This document shows, piece by piece, positions 19,901-33,604 of a DNA stretch of 64,000 bases (its first letter is position 1; each line of letters opens with the position of its first letter). This stretch comes from Rotaria socialis (Eukaryota > Rotifera > Eurotatoria > Philodinida > Philodinidae): NCBI GenBank assembly GCA_905331475.1, contig CAJNYU010004529.1, positions 1-64,000 on the forward strand. The letters are read 5' to 3'. The translations under genes and the position numbers were made by a program. The notes under the pieces were generated by a model. The model saw only the letters and a program-made list of their open reading frames with translations, was not told the origin of the DNA and did not search any database.

Positions 19901-22900
19901 AATGTTGATTTTTCATGAGTCGATTGTCCATAATAAACAAGACCATTCACAGCTAAATCTAATGAATTCGTGATTCGACTATAACCAAATAAAATTGATT
20001 GTTTAGGTAGAAGAAATTCAAAGCCAATATGGCGACTATGTTCAATATGTATACGTTCAATGGCTGGCGTTCGGTAAACTGTTTGTATAGCTGGTTGATA
20101 ATCACTTGTTTCAGATATTAAAACATAACGAAGCAAAGATTGATCATGTTTCGTATAATCTAAGGACGATAGATCTTCTTCATATTCGCTATTAGCAAAA
20201 CGAATACCATTCCAGGATTGTGGACTTTCATAAGTTCTAAAAGATAGTTACGGGGAAAAACAAGAATTTTTACTTGGAATAAAAGAAAAAAACTCGAATA
20301 CGAACGGTGATGAATGTGGTAATGGATATCCACCAAGATTAATTGAAAAATCAGGTTGAACATTTGAATTTACTGTATAAAGAAGATTATCATCATAACA
20401 GGATATATAGAATAATTTCGAACAAGTATTATTATTTTCAGTTGTAAACGAGCATGATGATATTGCTGCTTCATTGCCTGAACAATCAATTGTTTCTTGC
20501 CAGAGTGGTAATTTTTGATAATCAAATAAATAGAATGAATCCGGATGAGCGAGAACATTTCTCCATGGTAAACCAAGTTGATGACATATTAAACGGTAAG
20601 AAAATAATTGACGAAATGTATCGTGGCAAACGTAAGACCAATCGCGACGTGTCCAATTGTAAATTTGAAGAAAACCTTCATTAGCAGTTCGACCAATATC
20701 CAGACGAATTTGTAAACGATCGATGAGAGGATTAAACTAAACGGGAAATAATATGAAAAACTGTTCGGTTTAACTAGAAGAGACTAAAGACGGTTCAAAT
20801 GAGACCAGCGACCGCTAGACTCAATTCCGGGACGTAGGCGAAAATACGATAGTATACAGTATTGTCTTACCTTATATTTTGAAAATGGAACTTCATCTGT
20901 AAAATGATATTGATAAGGATTGTGTCCATTGGCAATTTGTTCATTGACAAACTCTTTATTTGCTAATCTCATCACAATGGGATCTTTTGGTGTACCACTT
21001 GCGTTTAAATTTCCTAAAACTAATAGACCCGTATTAGGTGCAAAATGAAGTTCAACACCAGGTTCAATAGTTAATATTGCTCCAGGCAAAACAGTCAAAT
21101 CACCGTTGATTAAATAAGGTTCTCGTCGTCGATGTATGATAGTATTCGATGTGATCAAGCCTCTCAAAGGTCTATTCATCTGTAAAATTGTTTGTATAGG
21201 CAATTGAATTTGTGCACATGTTAATTCTCTACAAGCAAGAAATGGATTCCATTTTACATAGGCATGATCTGAACGTTTTGTAAAATCTAAAATTCGATTT
21301 TGTATAGCTTGACCAACATCTGAACCCCACCAATTGATAGTTGCATCCAATGTTGTATTTATTGTATCGGTTACAAGTGCAGCAATTAATTCGTAATTAT
21401 AGTGAATATTTTCAAATAAATTTCTTTGTATTGTAACATTGTGTGAACCAATTAAAGTTATACACGACGATGGTAAATGGGGATATTTCGTAAACAGTGA
21501 TGGTTTATTGTCAACAAATTGATTGAATAATATAGATGATTGATATAGTAGATTGTGATGAAATGGTGCATGACCATTGAAATCAAATGAAAGTAAATTA
21601 TGAACTTGATTACGTAGAAATATATTTTCATTAATAAGAAAATCTTTTTCTATTTGACGTAAATCTATTAGAGATGTTAGCTGATTGAGATTATTTTCAA
21701 ATAGTGAATAAGTTAAATTAAACGATGCATGAAAACCAGTTAAACGTATTGAACCATATTCATTGGAAAGAAACATATTTTTATAGATCCGAACACCGTG
21801 TGATGGAACTGAATAGATCAATGGTGAACGTGTATGAATTGAACCTGTTGGAATATAAGGCCATATTGAGAGACTATCAAAAATTGTTCGGTTGAATGGA
21901 TATAAACGAGGAAATGTTAGATTTAATAAAAGATCGTGATTGTGAGTAAAATTTGTGTTTGTTATTTCAAAACGAATAAGACGATCGGAGAATATCAATG
22001 GATGAGCATCAAGATTGATTACTAAAATATTTAAAAACAAATGAAGGCATTGGAAATGTTGTCTCATGTAAAATTTCTTTAGGAGAAAACGATTGCTGAT
22101 GTTCATCTCCTGACATCTATACATCATCTCTTTTAATAGAAAAGACTTTTCTCACCTTGCCGATTATTAATAAAAGTAGTTTTATCAATTCTACATGTAA
22201 ATTGTATTGGAATAAATTGTTTTCTTTCTTGTACAGTTTCATTCATTAGAAATCGTATATTTTGTTCAACTTGATTTGCATCTAGCTTTTTCGATTGATG
22301 TTCAATTAAGATACTTCGATTTTGATTAAGTTCAAATAAACATTCATCAATTTGTATTGTTGAATTTTTATAACGTCGTTTTATATCAATCGTTGTTATT
22401 TGACGATTTAGTTGTTTATCTAGGAGTTCTTCTTGTTTGAATTCTTCACGATTATGTCTTTCGTCTTCTTCAATAATATTCAATGATGGATCATTATTAT
22501 TTACAGCATTTGGACCTAATAATAATTGTTCGATTAACCGTTCAATATCAGTTTTTAATTGATTGGTTAATGCGTATTGATTATTTGTTTTTTCACGATC
22601 ATTCAAATAATGAACGATGTCATGGTGATTGTAGGAGAAAAGGCAACGATGAAATCGAATTGATATATCCGATAGAAATCTCCCCTGAATAAATATCGGC
22701 GCCGGAACACTATGGATAATAAATGTTAAACGACTTGAACGATATCGATAGAGACGATAATGAAGTTGTAAACTTGAATAAGATGTTATCAATGGGAATA
22801 GATCTCGATCGTTTGCTAATGACCATTTTTTATAAGATAAACTTTGTGTCAGACCAAGACGTTGATGACATTCAACTTCGCATATAAGTAATTGTTCATT

Positions 22901-25900
22901 TAAATTCGAAAGCGGATTATAATCGATAAGGTCAATAACAAGAATAAATGCTGGATCTGTACGAATATTTAATGTATTAAAAACAATATTATCTTCTGCG
23001 TTATAGCCACCGAAGGATGTGGTTATAAAAGCAAATTTATTTCGTTCAAGTTCATAAAATTGATCGTATAATAAATCAAGTGAATGAACTGTTGTTTGTG
23101 TTCGTGCAAGATTAATTCGTAATTGTTCAAGTTCAGTATAGGAATAGGACGCATCGAATTTCATTGCCGAATAGATATTATGTGTAAATGTACAATGAGA
23201 AAAATTAAAAAAACTTGAACGTAATAGAGCACCAGTATAATAATTGTGTTGAAATGACGAATGATGAATAATTGAATAATCATAATTCAAAGGATGAATA
23301 TGATTTATTTGTAAGCCAATGATATTATTTGTAAAGGTTAAATTTTTTAAAAGATTCCACGGATGTGAAAGTAAATCGATGTGTAAACCTGCGTGTATTT
23401 CATCTTTGTGAACATCATATTGACCAGCGGAATCGAAATGAACGAATTCGAGATGAGTTTTACTTTGTGTTGGATAGATATGAACACCTAAAATGAAAAG
23501 TTATTTTAAAATTTTAGCTCATCATTCGCCTGTAACTTGGGTTTATAAAAATCAGTCGACAATGGCCGAATAGAAATCACTTACCAGCCCATGACGAAGG
23601 TAAACATTTAATCCAAACATCGTCTATATGATCACATGTATGTACAGTTTCTTTTCTGCACTGTTCAAGATTTTCATCATGATGTAAGTCACAAGCAACT
23701 TCACTCCATATAATTGGATCGTTGATAATCGTGTGATTTAAATTCATCATTGGATATAAACTCTCGTTTGGATCATGTATAAAACCCAATGACATACACA
23801 CAAGTATAGAGTTTTCCTTTGTCCAACCGTGATCGCATACAGTTCCGGAGCCATCTTTTTGACTGGTAACAAATAATCGACCTTCGTAAATAGTCGGTCC
23901 ATCGATTAACATAACTTCACGTTGACTTTGTTCTTGTTGTTTTTGTTGGTTAACTAAGAGACTCGTTGAAGATTTATTATTAAATAAATCTAAACGAGTT
24001 GGTGAACCATCAACACCTTGAATAATTAATTCTCCATGAACGAAAATTCCGATGCCATTTAAAAATTCTAATTGACTGCTTTGTATAGTTAAACGTTTAT
24101 CGGGTTTAATTACAATATCATTCGTAACCGTATAACGACCTGGAGATAAACTATAGTCAGTATCAATAATTCCACCTATCGTTGATGTTAATGGATCAAT
24201 ACGAAAACTCGTTGTTTCGAAACCACAGTTCGGCAATTGACAATGCCAAAGTTCTGTTGTTATGCTTCGATCACTACATAAAAATGGATACCATATGATC
24301 GGAGCTAGATTAGATCGATTATGTTGATCAAATATTCTTTCACGAATATTTGGCCATTGAGAAAAACATAATTCCGGGCGATCGTAATAAAGTGAATAGT
24401 AATACGGAATTTGTGATGCTGGTGAAGCATAGTATGGCCAATCATTATTTGTCGACGAAAGAAGCATAGATTTATTTATCGATGGAACCGATAAGATTTC
24501 ATTTCGATTGTCTGGCATATAGTATTGAACTGTTTGAGGAACTGCATAGGGACGTTGAAAAGCAGAATCCGGTGGGAAAAAATCTGTCCGAACGTCATAT
24601 GGTTCGGATAGGTAACTATAACTTATTTGAGGAACTGGTTGAAGTTGTACTTGTCGTCGATGACGTGTACGATTGTGTATACGACGTATAGAAGCTTTTT
24701 GTTGTAATGGAATTTGTTGATTTTGATATAATTGATACTTATGTACCGCAGACTAAAAAGAAAGAGTTAATGTTAAGTGGAAAATTTTATAATTTATGAA
24801 TTTTAAATCAATAACTCAATGTCTGCCCAAGCAAATGAAATGTCAATAGTACTATCGTATTACAAGAAAGAGGATATTTCTGCCTTTAAAAAGATATAGA
24901 AATCTTATGGTAATACCTGTAGATGTTGATTTCTTTCATATGGATTGAGTGATACTTTTTCCACGCTAACCGGCGGTGGATAAATCGATGTAAAAAAGTT
25001 CATATCGGCTCTAATAATTGCACTCGAATTTGTCAATTGACTAACAATATCAAATTGACTTTGTTTATTTCCAAAGATATTTCTTGTTATTCTAATATGA
25101 CTCGATCCAACAGTTAATATACCCGGCATACGTGAACGTGCATTTAAAAATTGGTTCGTTTTTGAAGTTATATTATTATTCATCAAACGATTGTACATAA
25201 ATAATATTGTTTGATACGGTGATAATTCATTTAAATCCAGTGAAACAATAAAATTCTTGCCGTTATTATTTGTAAAATTATTAAACAATATTCTCAATGT
25301 AACATTACGCAAATAAACATCTTCATTCCAATTTGATTTATTACCAACAATTAACAAAGCTCCATTCTCATGTCCAATAAAAGAATTATTTGCTATGTCA
25401 CCAAGAATATTTTGCACAGGATTTATACGCAAACCAACTCGTTTATTATTTAAAAATCGATTCCACATAACATTAAGTACGGTGTTGCCTGTTTCATTAG
25501 CATATAATAAAGCAACAGGTATCCATGGTGGATATTGTGGATAGATGTTAATCGGTGCTTGATAGATAATACTGGGCGGTGGTGGTGGAGGCAATAAACT
25601 GTCAAACGGAGCCATTGGAGAACGAAATTGATAGTCGATAACTTTTCGAGGGCGCCATTCATGCTGACAGGCATCAAAGCGAATCGCATCATAAACGGAA
25701 CGTTCAAATAATGAACCATTTATATAGAATAGTGCTGGATGGCATGTAGCACGTTGCCATAAACCATAAAAACCATTCGATCGAATAGATGTGCCATTGA
25801 TAAAAGTTATTTGACGATAAGCATATGTTGGAAATTGAAGATATGATAATTGTGAACCGGCTGGTGCTGATTCAAGCCGTACAGAAATACCATGTTGATT

Positions 25901-28796
25901 ATTAAATGAAATATCGGAATAGTATAGACGACGTTCACCACCATCATAACTAATATGAATGCCATCTTCGTTATTGGAGTTAAAACTTGAATGATAGGTC
26001 CATAGGGCACCTATGAATAATCGAAATAGTGAAATGAAAAGAAAAAACTAAAATTGCAAACCTGCGCCTGAATCAATATCAAGGCCATGACGTTGATTAT
26101 GATTGATCGATGTTTGATTGATTTCAACAAGACTACGTATATTGACAGTGCGAACTCCATTCAACGAATTATTTACAATACGACTATTCCATATATGTAC
26201 ATCGGCATCGCGACCTATAGAAAAAAAAATATTCATAATCATAACATTTTCAGTTTTAACGTCATCCTTAAATTTTCTAAGGAACTATATCAATCCTTAT
26301 TGACACATCCGGTCAGACGATACTTTTCTTTTTTTGGAAAAATAGAAATCGATTGATCTTTGCCGAACAACTCCGTTTTACAATCAGAGAAGCATTCTGT
26401 ACGAAAAAAATAACCGGTGAGATTATCACCATCACTGTTCGCTTCCTGTAAACACGTTCTTTTGTCAATAGACACATACTCAGGCACATCCGCTAGTTAA
26501 ACAAATACGCAAATAAATCTTTGATCTGGCACGTAAGTTTTTATTTCTGTGATTACATAACTCGCTTTTTTTATTACAAAAGAATATTTACCGATATCAT
26601 TAACAACGTAGAGTTCTATTCGATCGGATTGATTCCAACATGAACGACTGCGAACATTATCACATGAATGACATAAACGAACAAGTAATTCATTTGAATA
26701 GGATGATAAACTTTCTATTCCTCGATTAAATGTTATATTGGCTAATAATGGCATAACATCAAATTTTCCATCATAAATTTCAACACGAAAACGTGTTCGA
26801 TTGTCATTAACAAATACTGATTGAAAATGAAGCGTTAAACGTGTATTGTACATCGAAGAAAAAGTCTTAAAATAAAATTTAAAATTCAAAAAAAGAATTC
26901 GATTGTTTCATTCTACCTGTGTACAACAAGTTCCAGCGCCCTGCGGTCGATAGGAAAAATAATTTGGAAATTCGACTGTATCAGCTGCTTCACAGAATGG
27001 TTTATAAAGTCGTTGCGGACTCTCTTCTTGTTCTCGAACTGACCATTCTGTGTTATTTAATGCATAATTAACACCATCACCACCATTATCATGAATATAA
27101 ACATTATCGAGAGTTACATTTCCATAGCGACTTGTGACAGTAATTCCATGCCCTAGAAAGTCACAAAAAAAATAAATAGAAAAGTAGTTCTTTTCGTTGC
27201 TACTAAAAAAAAATTTTTTTTTATACCTCGATTATAAGCTGATATTGAATTTCGTAATCGAACCGAGCTTCCAACATTAGAAAAATTCATTCCATCCGAT
27301 GCAGAATAAAGCACTGTAATATTATCAAAGATTGGATTAATTAAATTATCGAAAACAGTCACAGCAGCTTGACGTTCAGCGTAGAATCGTGTTGTTTGTT
27401 CTGGTCTTAAGCCAGCATGTAAAATATCTACATAATGAAGTATAGATGGTTGTTGATGAAGACTATTGAATAATGGCGATGCCGAATCGGACAGATGTGG
27501 AATATCGGATAGGTGATTCGATTGAAATCTTCTTTCGAATACAATTCCACCCCAGTTGAGAACAACCAATGGATCGAAAAATCCATCACATTGCAGACGA
27601 ACATATTGTTTATCATCTAAATTTGTTTATGAACAACAGCAACAGTTTTAAAACAACGAATTAAGCCATACAATAATGAAAGCAAGCAAAAATCAGAGAA
27701 AGCGTGCATGCGGAAAACATAAAGCAAATTTTCGAGCAGTGCAAATATTAGTTATCTTACTGAATAAGTTGAGCTAGATTAATTGAGAAAAAAAAGAAGA
27801 AGAAACAAAGCTTGAGCAATTTTTTCTAACATGATTGTCAACGTAAGAGCTGTCTTTCCTTAAAATATTCACTTTTCCCCCAGCTAATCCTTGGATAAGC
27901 ATGAACTATTTTTATTTCAATCTTGAATGTCCTTGATAATCTCTTCTATACATATGTCAAATATCGCAAGACTCTTCTACTGAATTCATCGAATAAATAA
28001 GCTGTTATAATAGTAAATTGTTAGTAGTTAAAGGAATTAATTTTAAATTTCATTCAATTATTTACCACATATATGAATGCCAAGTCGAGGTGGTGTACGT
28101 ACACCAGGACAATCGAGTAAATGTTCATCCCTATTCGGTCGACATGCTGGATGATCAATTTGTAAACCGTACCACGGAGGTTCACTACCATTTATGCGAT
28201 ATGGTATGACACTACCATTTCGAAAACCCATCATTCGACATGTTAATGTTGCATCGTAATCAAACCATCTGTATTAAAAATTAGATTATAAAATAAAAAT
28301 ATCTTGTTTTTTTTTTCTAAATAAATCTACCGATAGAATTCTGAACAAACATGACGCCATTGATTTTTAAAATACATTTGTAAAAGACCATTTTGAATAT
28401 TCGAACCGTCGACGAGACGAAATCGAATGTTCGAACCCGAAATTGGATGACTCTGCTGTTGATGCTGATATAGTGCACTTGTTGAACTAGTAAATATAAT
28501 TCGTCGATCAGGTGTACCCTAATTATTTAGATAAATATGAATTAATTACTACAAATAAGAATATTTACTTTTGCTATTAGTCGTCCGCGAACTGTAAGTT
28601 GAGAACCACGTGGAAATCTTAATGTTGTTCCACTTTCAATTGTAACTGTTGAATCGTAGGGAATAACTGTATCGCCGGCAGCATCATAGGGACTTTCAAG
28701 GCGAGTTAAAATAGTATCACCAACAAGATTTGGTAATTTAGTAGCTTGACACCAGCAAGATAAATATAGGATGATAACGAGTTGCAATGACGCCAT
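16965..28796 (-). CDS. bark: Bark beetle/Anakonda-like tricellular junction protein, about 3,200 aa in about 20 exons
   Basis: A large type I membrane protein expected at cell corners, where Bark beetle organises tricellular septate junctions in insects. Exons I could place are 28796-28569, 28518-28332, 28268-28066, 27616-27227, 27152-26917, 26865-26592, 26214-26062, 26010-24917, 24752-23585, 23487-22156 and 22021-20871, then about ten more to 16965. Domain order: signal peptide (MASLQLVIILYLSCWCQA), a strand-turn block (TVTIESGTTLRF), SRCR 1 (about 95-205), right-handed beta-helix repeats, a CUB-like domain (415-510), long beta-helix repeats rich in NNxF motifs, SRCR 2 (about 1205, GTVCDHGW), further repeats (TIEPGVELHF), SRCR 3 (about 2140), repeats, a C-type lectin domain (about 2850, CDPGWTLDDTLC, GFICEKG), one membrane helix (LLAIVGIILMLILILLFICC) and a Ser/Pro-rich tail of about 240 residues ending PPPPLETDI. 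Length and order match the insect protein. A few exon joins between 20736 and 20236 are unsure. Confidence 0.92.
27617..28065 (-). other. Long intron (449 bp) in the bark-like gene
   Basis: Most introns of this gene are 45-70 bp. This one, between the SRCR 1 exon (donor GTAAATAATT) and the next beta-helix exon, is about eight times longer. The intron at 26215-26591 (377 bp) is also long. No element was recognised inside either. Confidence 0.6.
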
Positions 28797-28939
28797 GCAT
28801 TACCTGGTATGGCCTCGAGCAAACTCGTTTGAATTTCTAATATTAAAAATTTAATCAGACAATTTTTGACCGTTAAAGTGTATGTGAATAAGTAGTCTAG
28901 GGAGAATGAGTCACCGCAGGTAAAACAGCTATCGGTCAA

Positions 28940-30459
28940 CCGTCATTATTGATCGATCTATACCTTTACTCATTCAGATGAATACTTGACAGAACGGTAG
29001 AGAGCGCTAATGTAGCAGGTATATGTTAAAATGAATGAGAGAGAAGCGATGATCAGGTCAAATGAAAGAATGCATGAACAAAAAAACACGGCGACATGTG
29101 CTGATGAACTGAGAGAATCAATTCTTTTGCATTCAAAATCGATGACCGAGACGACTAGCAAAGGTTAATCTAACTTTTTTTAAAAGAACGCAAGAATAAT
29201 GTTCGTTTATGCTTTGGAAAAATAATCTTTGATACAATCTATGACATTACTATGATTAATTGCTATACGCTAATCGATGAACGGAGCTATACTTTTTTCT
29301 TCTTTGCGGTCAAGTCTCAAAGCTATAATGTAGAAAAATAAAAAAGACAATAGCTGCATATTAATAAAAGAATTACAGAGTGGAAGTTCACCTGCTGGTT
29401 CATGGCTTTTTAATTCAAACTAACGGCTATCGCATTACAATGAGAGTAGTAAAATGATCTTAAATGTATATATCTAATATAAGGCTTTCATCTCCTAAAG
29501 GCTCAATTCTCTAGCTTAAAATTGCTATAATTAAATTTGATAGGTGAAAATATACCTGTCATTGTTTTTCTTATGCTTAGTAGTAAATGATAAAAATTTT
29601 TTTCTTTCTTCATAATCACAGCGATTTATTAAACATCTCATTATCTACTATGTAGTTTTGTGTGTTCATAAAATAATTATGTTATGAACTATAAAGCACT
29701 CATTACCACTTGTTCGTCTTAGACGTTTAAAATTCGAATACTAAAATATGTACCGTATCTGTAACTGATGAAAAATCTACGAGGTTAATGTGTTTGCTAG
29801 TGGACTCAAGTCTTTTATTTCTATCGATGTCACAAATATACTGAAAATAATATTGATAAAAAGCAAGAAACACGTGGTCAAAATTGATTATTTTACATTT
29901 GTTTTTGAGATTTTAGAAATTTTACAGAACGACCCTATTTTTGTAGTAAATGAATTTAATATAAATCTTTGTATTCTATATTAGTATAAACTAAACGGAG
30001 CTCTCCGTAGATCGTGACACCTGAAAAGTTCAAAAATATTTTAATATAATATGAAGATTCTTTTCTTCGACTGGAAAAACATCTGTCCCGTATGGTGTTG
30101 TATAAGACTATGTCAATCATTGTGCCACTAGCAAAAGTCATAAAAGAAAATAGGTGTGAACGATGTAAGAGGCCATCAAAATCTGACTTGCGGCTTTTAT
30201 TTCATATTTCAACGTGAAACAGTCAGTGGATAAGCCTCTAATGAATATATTTTTCTTTGATAATTACGTAGCATATCCCTAAAACTTGTTATTAAGGTAA
30301 GATTAATATCTCTACATGGATATAGTTATAAGGTAAAGTTAATCTGATAGAAATTTTAAGGCAGATATCCATTATTACATATTTAGAACAGAAATCATCA
30401 TTTAAACATATAAAGACAAGAAGAGAAAAATAAAACCGACTTAATCGTAAAAATTTGTC
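28940..30459. other. Intergenic, nothing recognised
   Basis: AT-rich sequence upstream of the bark-like gene. It probably includes its promoter, but no motif could be assigned. Confidence 0.4.
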
Positions 30460-32103
30460 ATGCCAACTGAAATATTACCAATCATTCAAACGGAATTTAC
30501 TCGTTGTGGAAATATCATTCTTTTAATTTTCGGTTTTATTCGTAACACATTTATAAGCATCGTTTTTGGTAAACATCATCAAAAATCTTGTTCGATGTAT
30601 CTTGTATGGGCATCTATCGCTAGCAATCAACAATGCATTCCTATGCTCAGTTCATCACTAAAATTCCGGACGATTCACAAAAGACGTTCAGGTGAAAGGG
30701 AAGGGTAAGAAGCTGATCCTGTATGATTATTTCTAACTCATAGTGCTTTTATCTCCTGGCACCTTTTCAAGCTTTCTGCTACTGCTGTTTCGGAGAAACG
30801 CGTTTTACTTTATGAAAGATTGATTACTATGTCATCGAACGTAGAATTTAATTCTTAACAGAGCACTGGGAACATTTTCGATTTTTCGCACTAAAAAAGA
30901 GCAATTGCATTTTGTCTTTTCAAGAAAGGATTTATTCGGTGATTTCCTATTCTTTTTCTAAAATTCTGAATCGACTATCGGAAGATGCAGAATCTTTTGG
31001 AGAATCGTGTGAGATAGTGGAACACTCAGGGGAATTTTAATTATAAAAAGGTTATTCCCACCTTTGTGCTCTTTTGACCATCGTAGTTGACTGATTGAGT
31101 AATTAGACGTAAATGTTTGAAATTTGGTGACGACAAAAAAAACTTGTTTGAAAAACAAAGTCGACAGTGCTGAAGAGCATTAAATTGCCTCTCTTTTCGC
31201 CTTCTAAGAAAACATTTTGAGGCAAAGGTAGTACGAGATAAAGACACCATGATTTAGTGCAATTTCACCTGGGACATCCATTATTTTTAAACGCCTTCTA
31301 GAGAAATTTTCATGCTTAGCTTGATTTAAAAATCAGTTTTACTCGAATAAAAACCTAAATATTGAAATAACTATTAGCGACTAGGTGTACATGGACACCG
31401 TTAGATTTTCTAGAGCTGTTGGTATGCAAAATATTCTACTCGTTCGATTTCGATGTACGTACATAGCAAGTATTTCACCAAATATATTTTTATTTCATAC
31501 GTTTAACGAACGAAAAGTGCAACTTACAGATTAATATTTATTGAGAAGACCGATTGAAGTTTAATCTCGGATTTAAAACTCATCTGGGTCATTTTCAGAT
31601 TGATCTCGATTATTGAATTAATCTAGAACATAATTACTTTCAGAAAAATCTACTATACTGGACGTTCCTTATGAATCGATCCTTCAGACAGCGAACTACT
31701 GAATATTCAGCACATGTGCTAGTTGGCATATAATGCCAGTACATATGCTTGCTGTCATAACAATTAATAATGGTCGCTGTAGTCTAGTTGACCTTTATTA
31801 TATATCGTTTTATACCTATGTACTCATGTTTACCTCTTTCATTCCATCAATACTCATGAGTATATTTGAAGTAGCTGTTAATCTGGCTACATTATTTCCC
31901 TATCCATTTATTATTTTGGAAACGGCTATCACAACTTATATAGGTGCCAATGAAAGTATCGATCGCATTCGAATAGAAAATTTTCTCATATCGATAGCAT
32001 CATTTTTGCATCTACTCGATTCGGCTTGACATTTTTATATATTTTTGCAATATCGAAAGCATTTCGAAAAGACATTAAACAATTAATCCAGTCGACTTGG
32101 TAA
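30460..32103 (+). pseudogene. Broken rhodopsin-like 7TM receptor
   Basis: Two separated pieces resemble bdelloid 7TM receptors. The 5' piece (30460-30708) begins MPTEILPIIQTEFTR and gives TM1 (NIILLIFGFIRNTFISIVF) and the SCSMYLVWASIAS start of TM2. The 3' piece (31733-32103) gives a TM5-like segment (ISFYTYVLMFTSFIPSILM) and ENFLISIASFLHLLDSA of TM6/7. The usual ending FLYIFAISKAFRKDIKQLIQ is in another frame, after which TGG TAA ends it. About 1 kb between the pieces does not encode TM3 and TM4 in any frame I could follow. The gene would have been a peptide or chemosensory receptor and now looks nonfunctional. Confidence 0.65.
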
Positions 32104-33604
32104 AAAGTCATCTGTCGCCAATGAGAAAAATACAATTCACCATTTATGTTTTTCTTTGCATGAAGCGACGAAATTAAGTTCTATTTGTATTCTTCACTAA
32201 ATAACGAAACACTGTATATACCAAGCGATTTCATTCCTTTTACGGATTTATTCGATTTGAAAGGAAAAAAACAAACAAATTATTTTTATGAAATCCAATT
32301 TGCAAGTGTAAAAGGTGTGTTTGAAGTAGGACAAGGTCACCAGGGAAGCGTATGCAATCATTCGATAGTCTAAACAAAAAATATTATCTTGAATTGGGAG
32401 TAGAATCATTCTTTTTTCTATCGAAACGAGAGTAGCTGTAGGAATAAACATGAAAATGATTGCGGTCGTTAGTGTCCGAAAATTCTTTATTTAACTTATG
32501 TCATGTCAACATTCTCTAATGAAAATGTATTCATGCCAGATTCAGTTTTGGATCTACTGAACAAGCATTTATAGCATGGAACAGTTGTTGATTACATTAT
32601 TATGAAACTTTAGAAAGGAGGCTGACACTGACTACTAATTATTTTTATTCTGTGAGCGTTCCTGTTTCTATATTACAATCAAAAACAGAATGAAGAACAC
32701 ACGTCGGCCTCAAGGTCTGATATTTTTCTAATAAAAAGATTCCGATTATGAGGGAACGATAGGTTGTGAGGAATTTATGCTGAAAAATAATATTTAATAA
32801 TAGTATATGATCGTTCTACCGCTATCAAATATGCGGAACAATGTTTCAGGTAAAATCGCGCAACAGAAATATTGAATAATCTGGATTTTTATTAGGAAAA
32901 TTAGCATAGGGCGGAAGAGGTCGTATCATTGAAAATATACCGCTCTTACATAGTTTTATACAGAATCGTAAGAAGAGCCTTGAAAATGTAAATAGACGTG
33001 AAAAATTCGAATTGAAGCATTGCTAATGAATCACCCACTATATATACCGTGGGTAAAACAGCGGCAATTAAAATGAGTAACTCAAATAACTATGAAATAG
33101 AAAGAAAGTGACACTTGCATGCAATTATAATTGAATTTTTCTTATTTCATCTTTCTCACGAAGTGTTCGTTTGCAGTTTGAAGTGCTTATAGTCGTATAC
33201 CGATACTTCAAAGTCGAACAGTTCAAGAGAAAGAAAGGCAATTTATCAAATACAGATGAACTGCCAAAGGCTATAGCAGCGATTGATATTTTGTGTATGC
33301 ATTTCTCCAGTATGTCAACAGTACTTCGCAATTGAAAAACAAATCCGTAGGTCGTTTCTTTATTAAGTTAAAAGGAAGTACATTGACACACTTAATTTTC
33401 TGGATTAAATATCGATTCCATATCATGCAAAATCAGGATGTTGTTGAAGATATCTAAAAATTGCAAAGCAAAAAGAAATATTTAACTTCAATTCGTACGC
33501 TTACTGGATAAATGGATACAGTCTATAAAACTTGTGTTGGTTGTATTTTACATTTAATGGAAGCCAATCTCCACGCATCTATATAAATATTCTAGCATAT
33601 ATTT
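32104..33604. other. Intergenic, nothing recognised
   Basis: No coding region, RNA gene or clear repeat was supported here. Confidence 0.4.

Noticed and set aside
26290-26487. Minus-strand 65-aa frame inside the bark-like gene
   Set aside because: The flanking exons (ending at 26592 and starting at 26214) join in frame without it, so it is treated as intronic.
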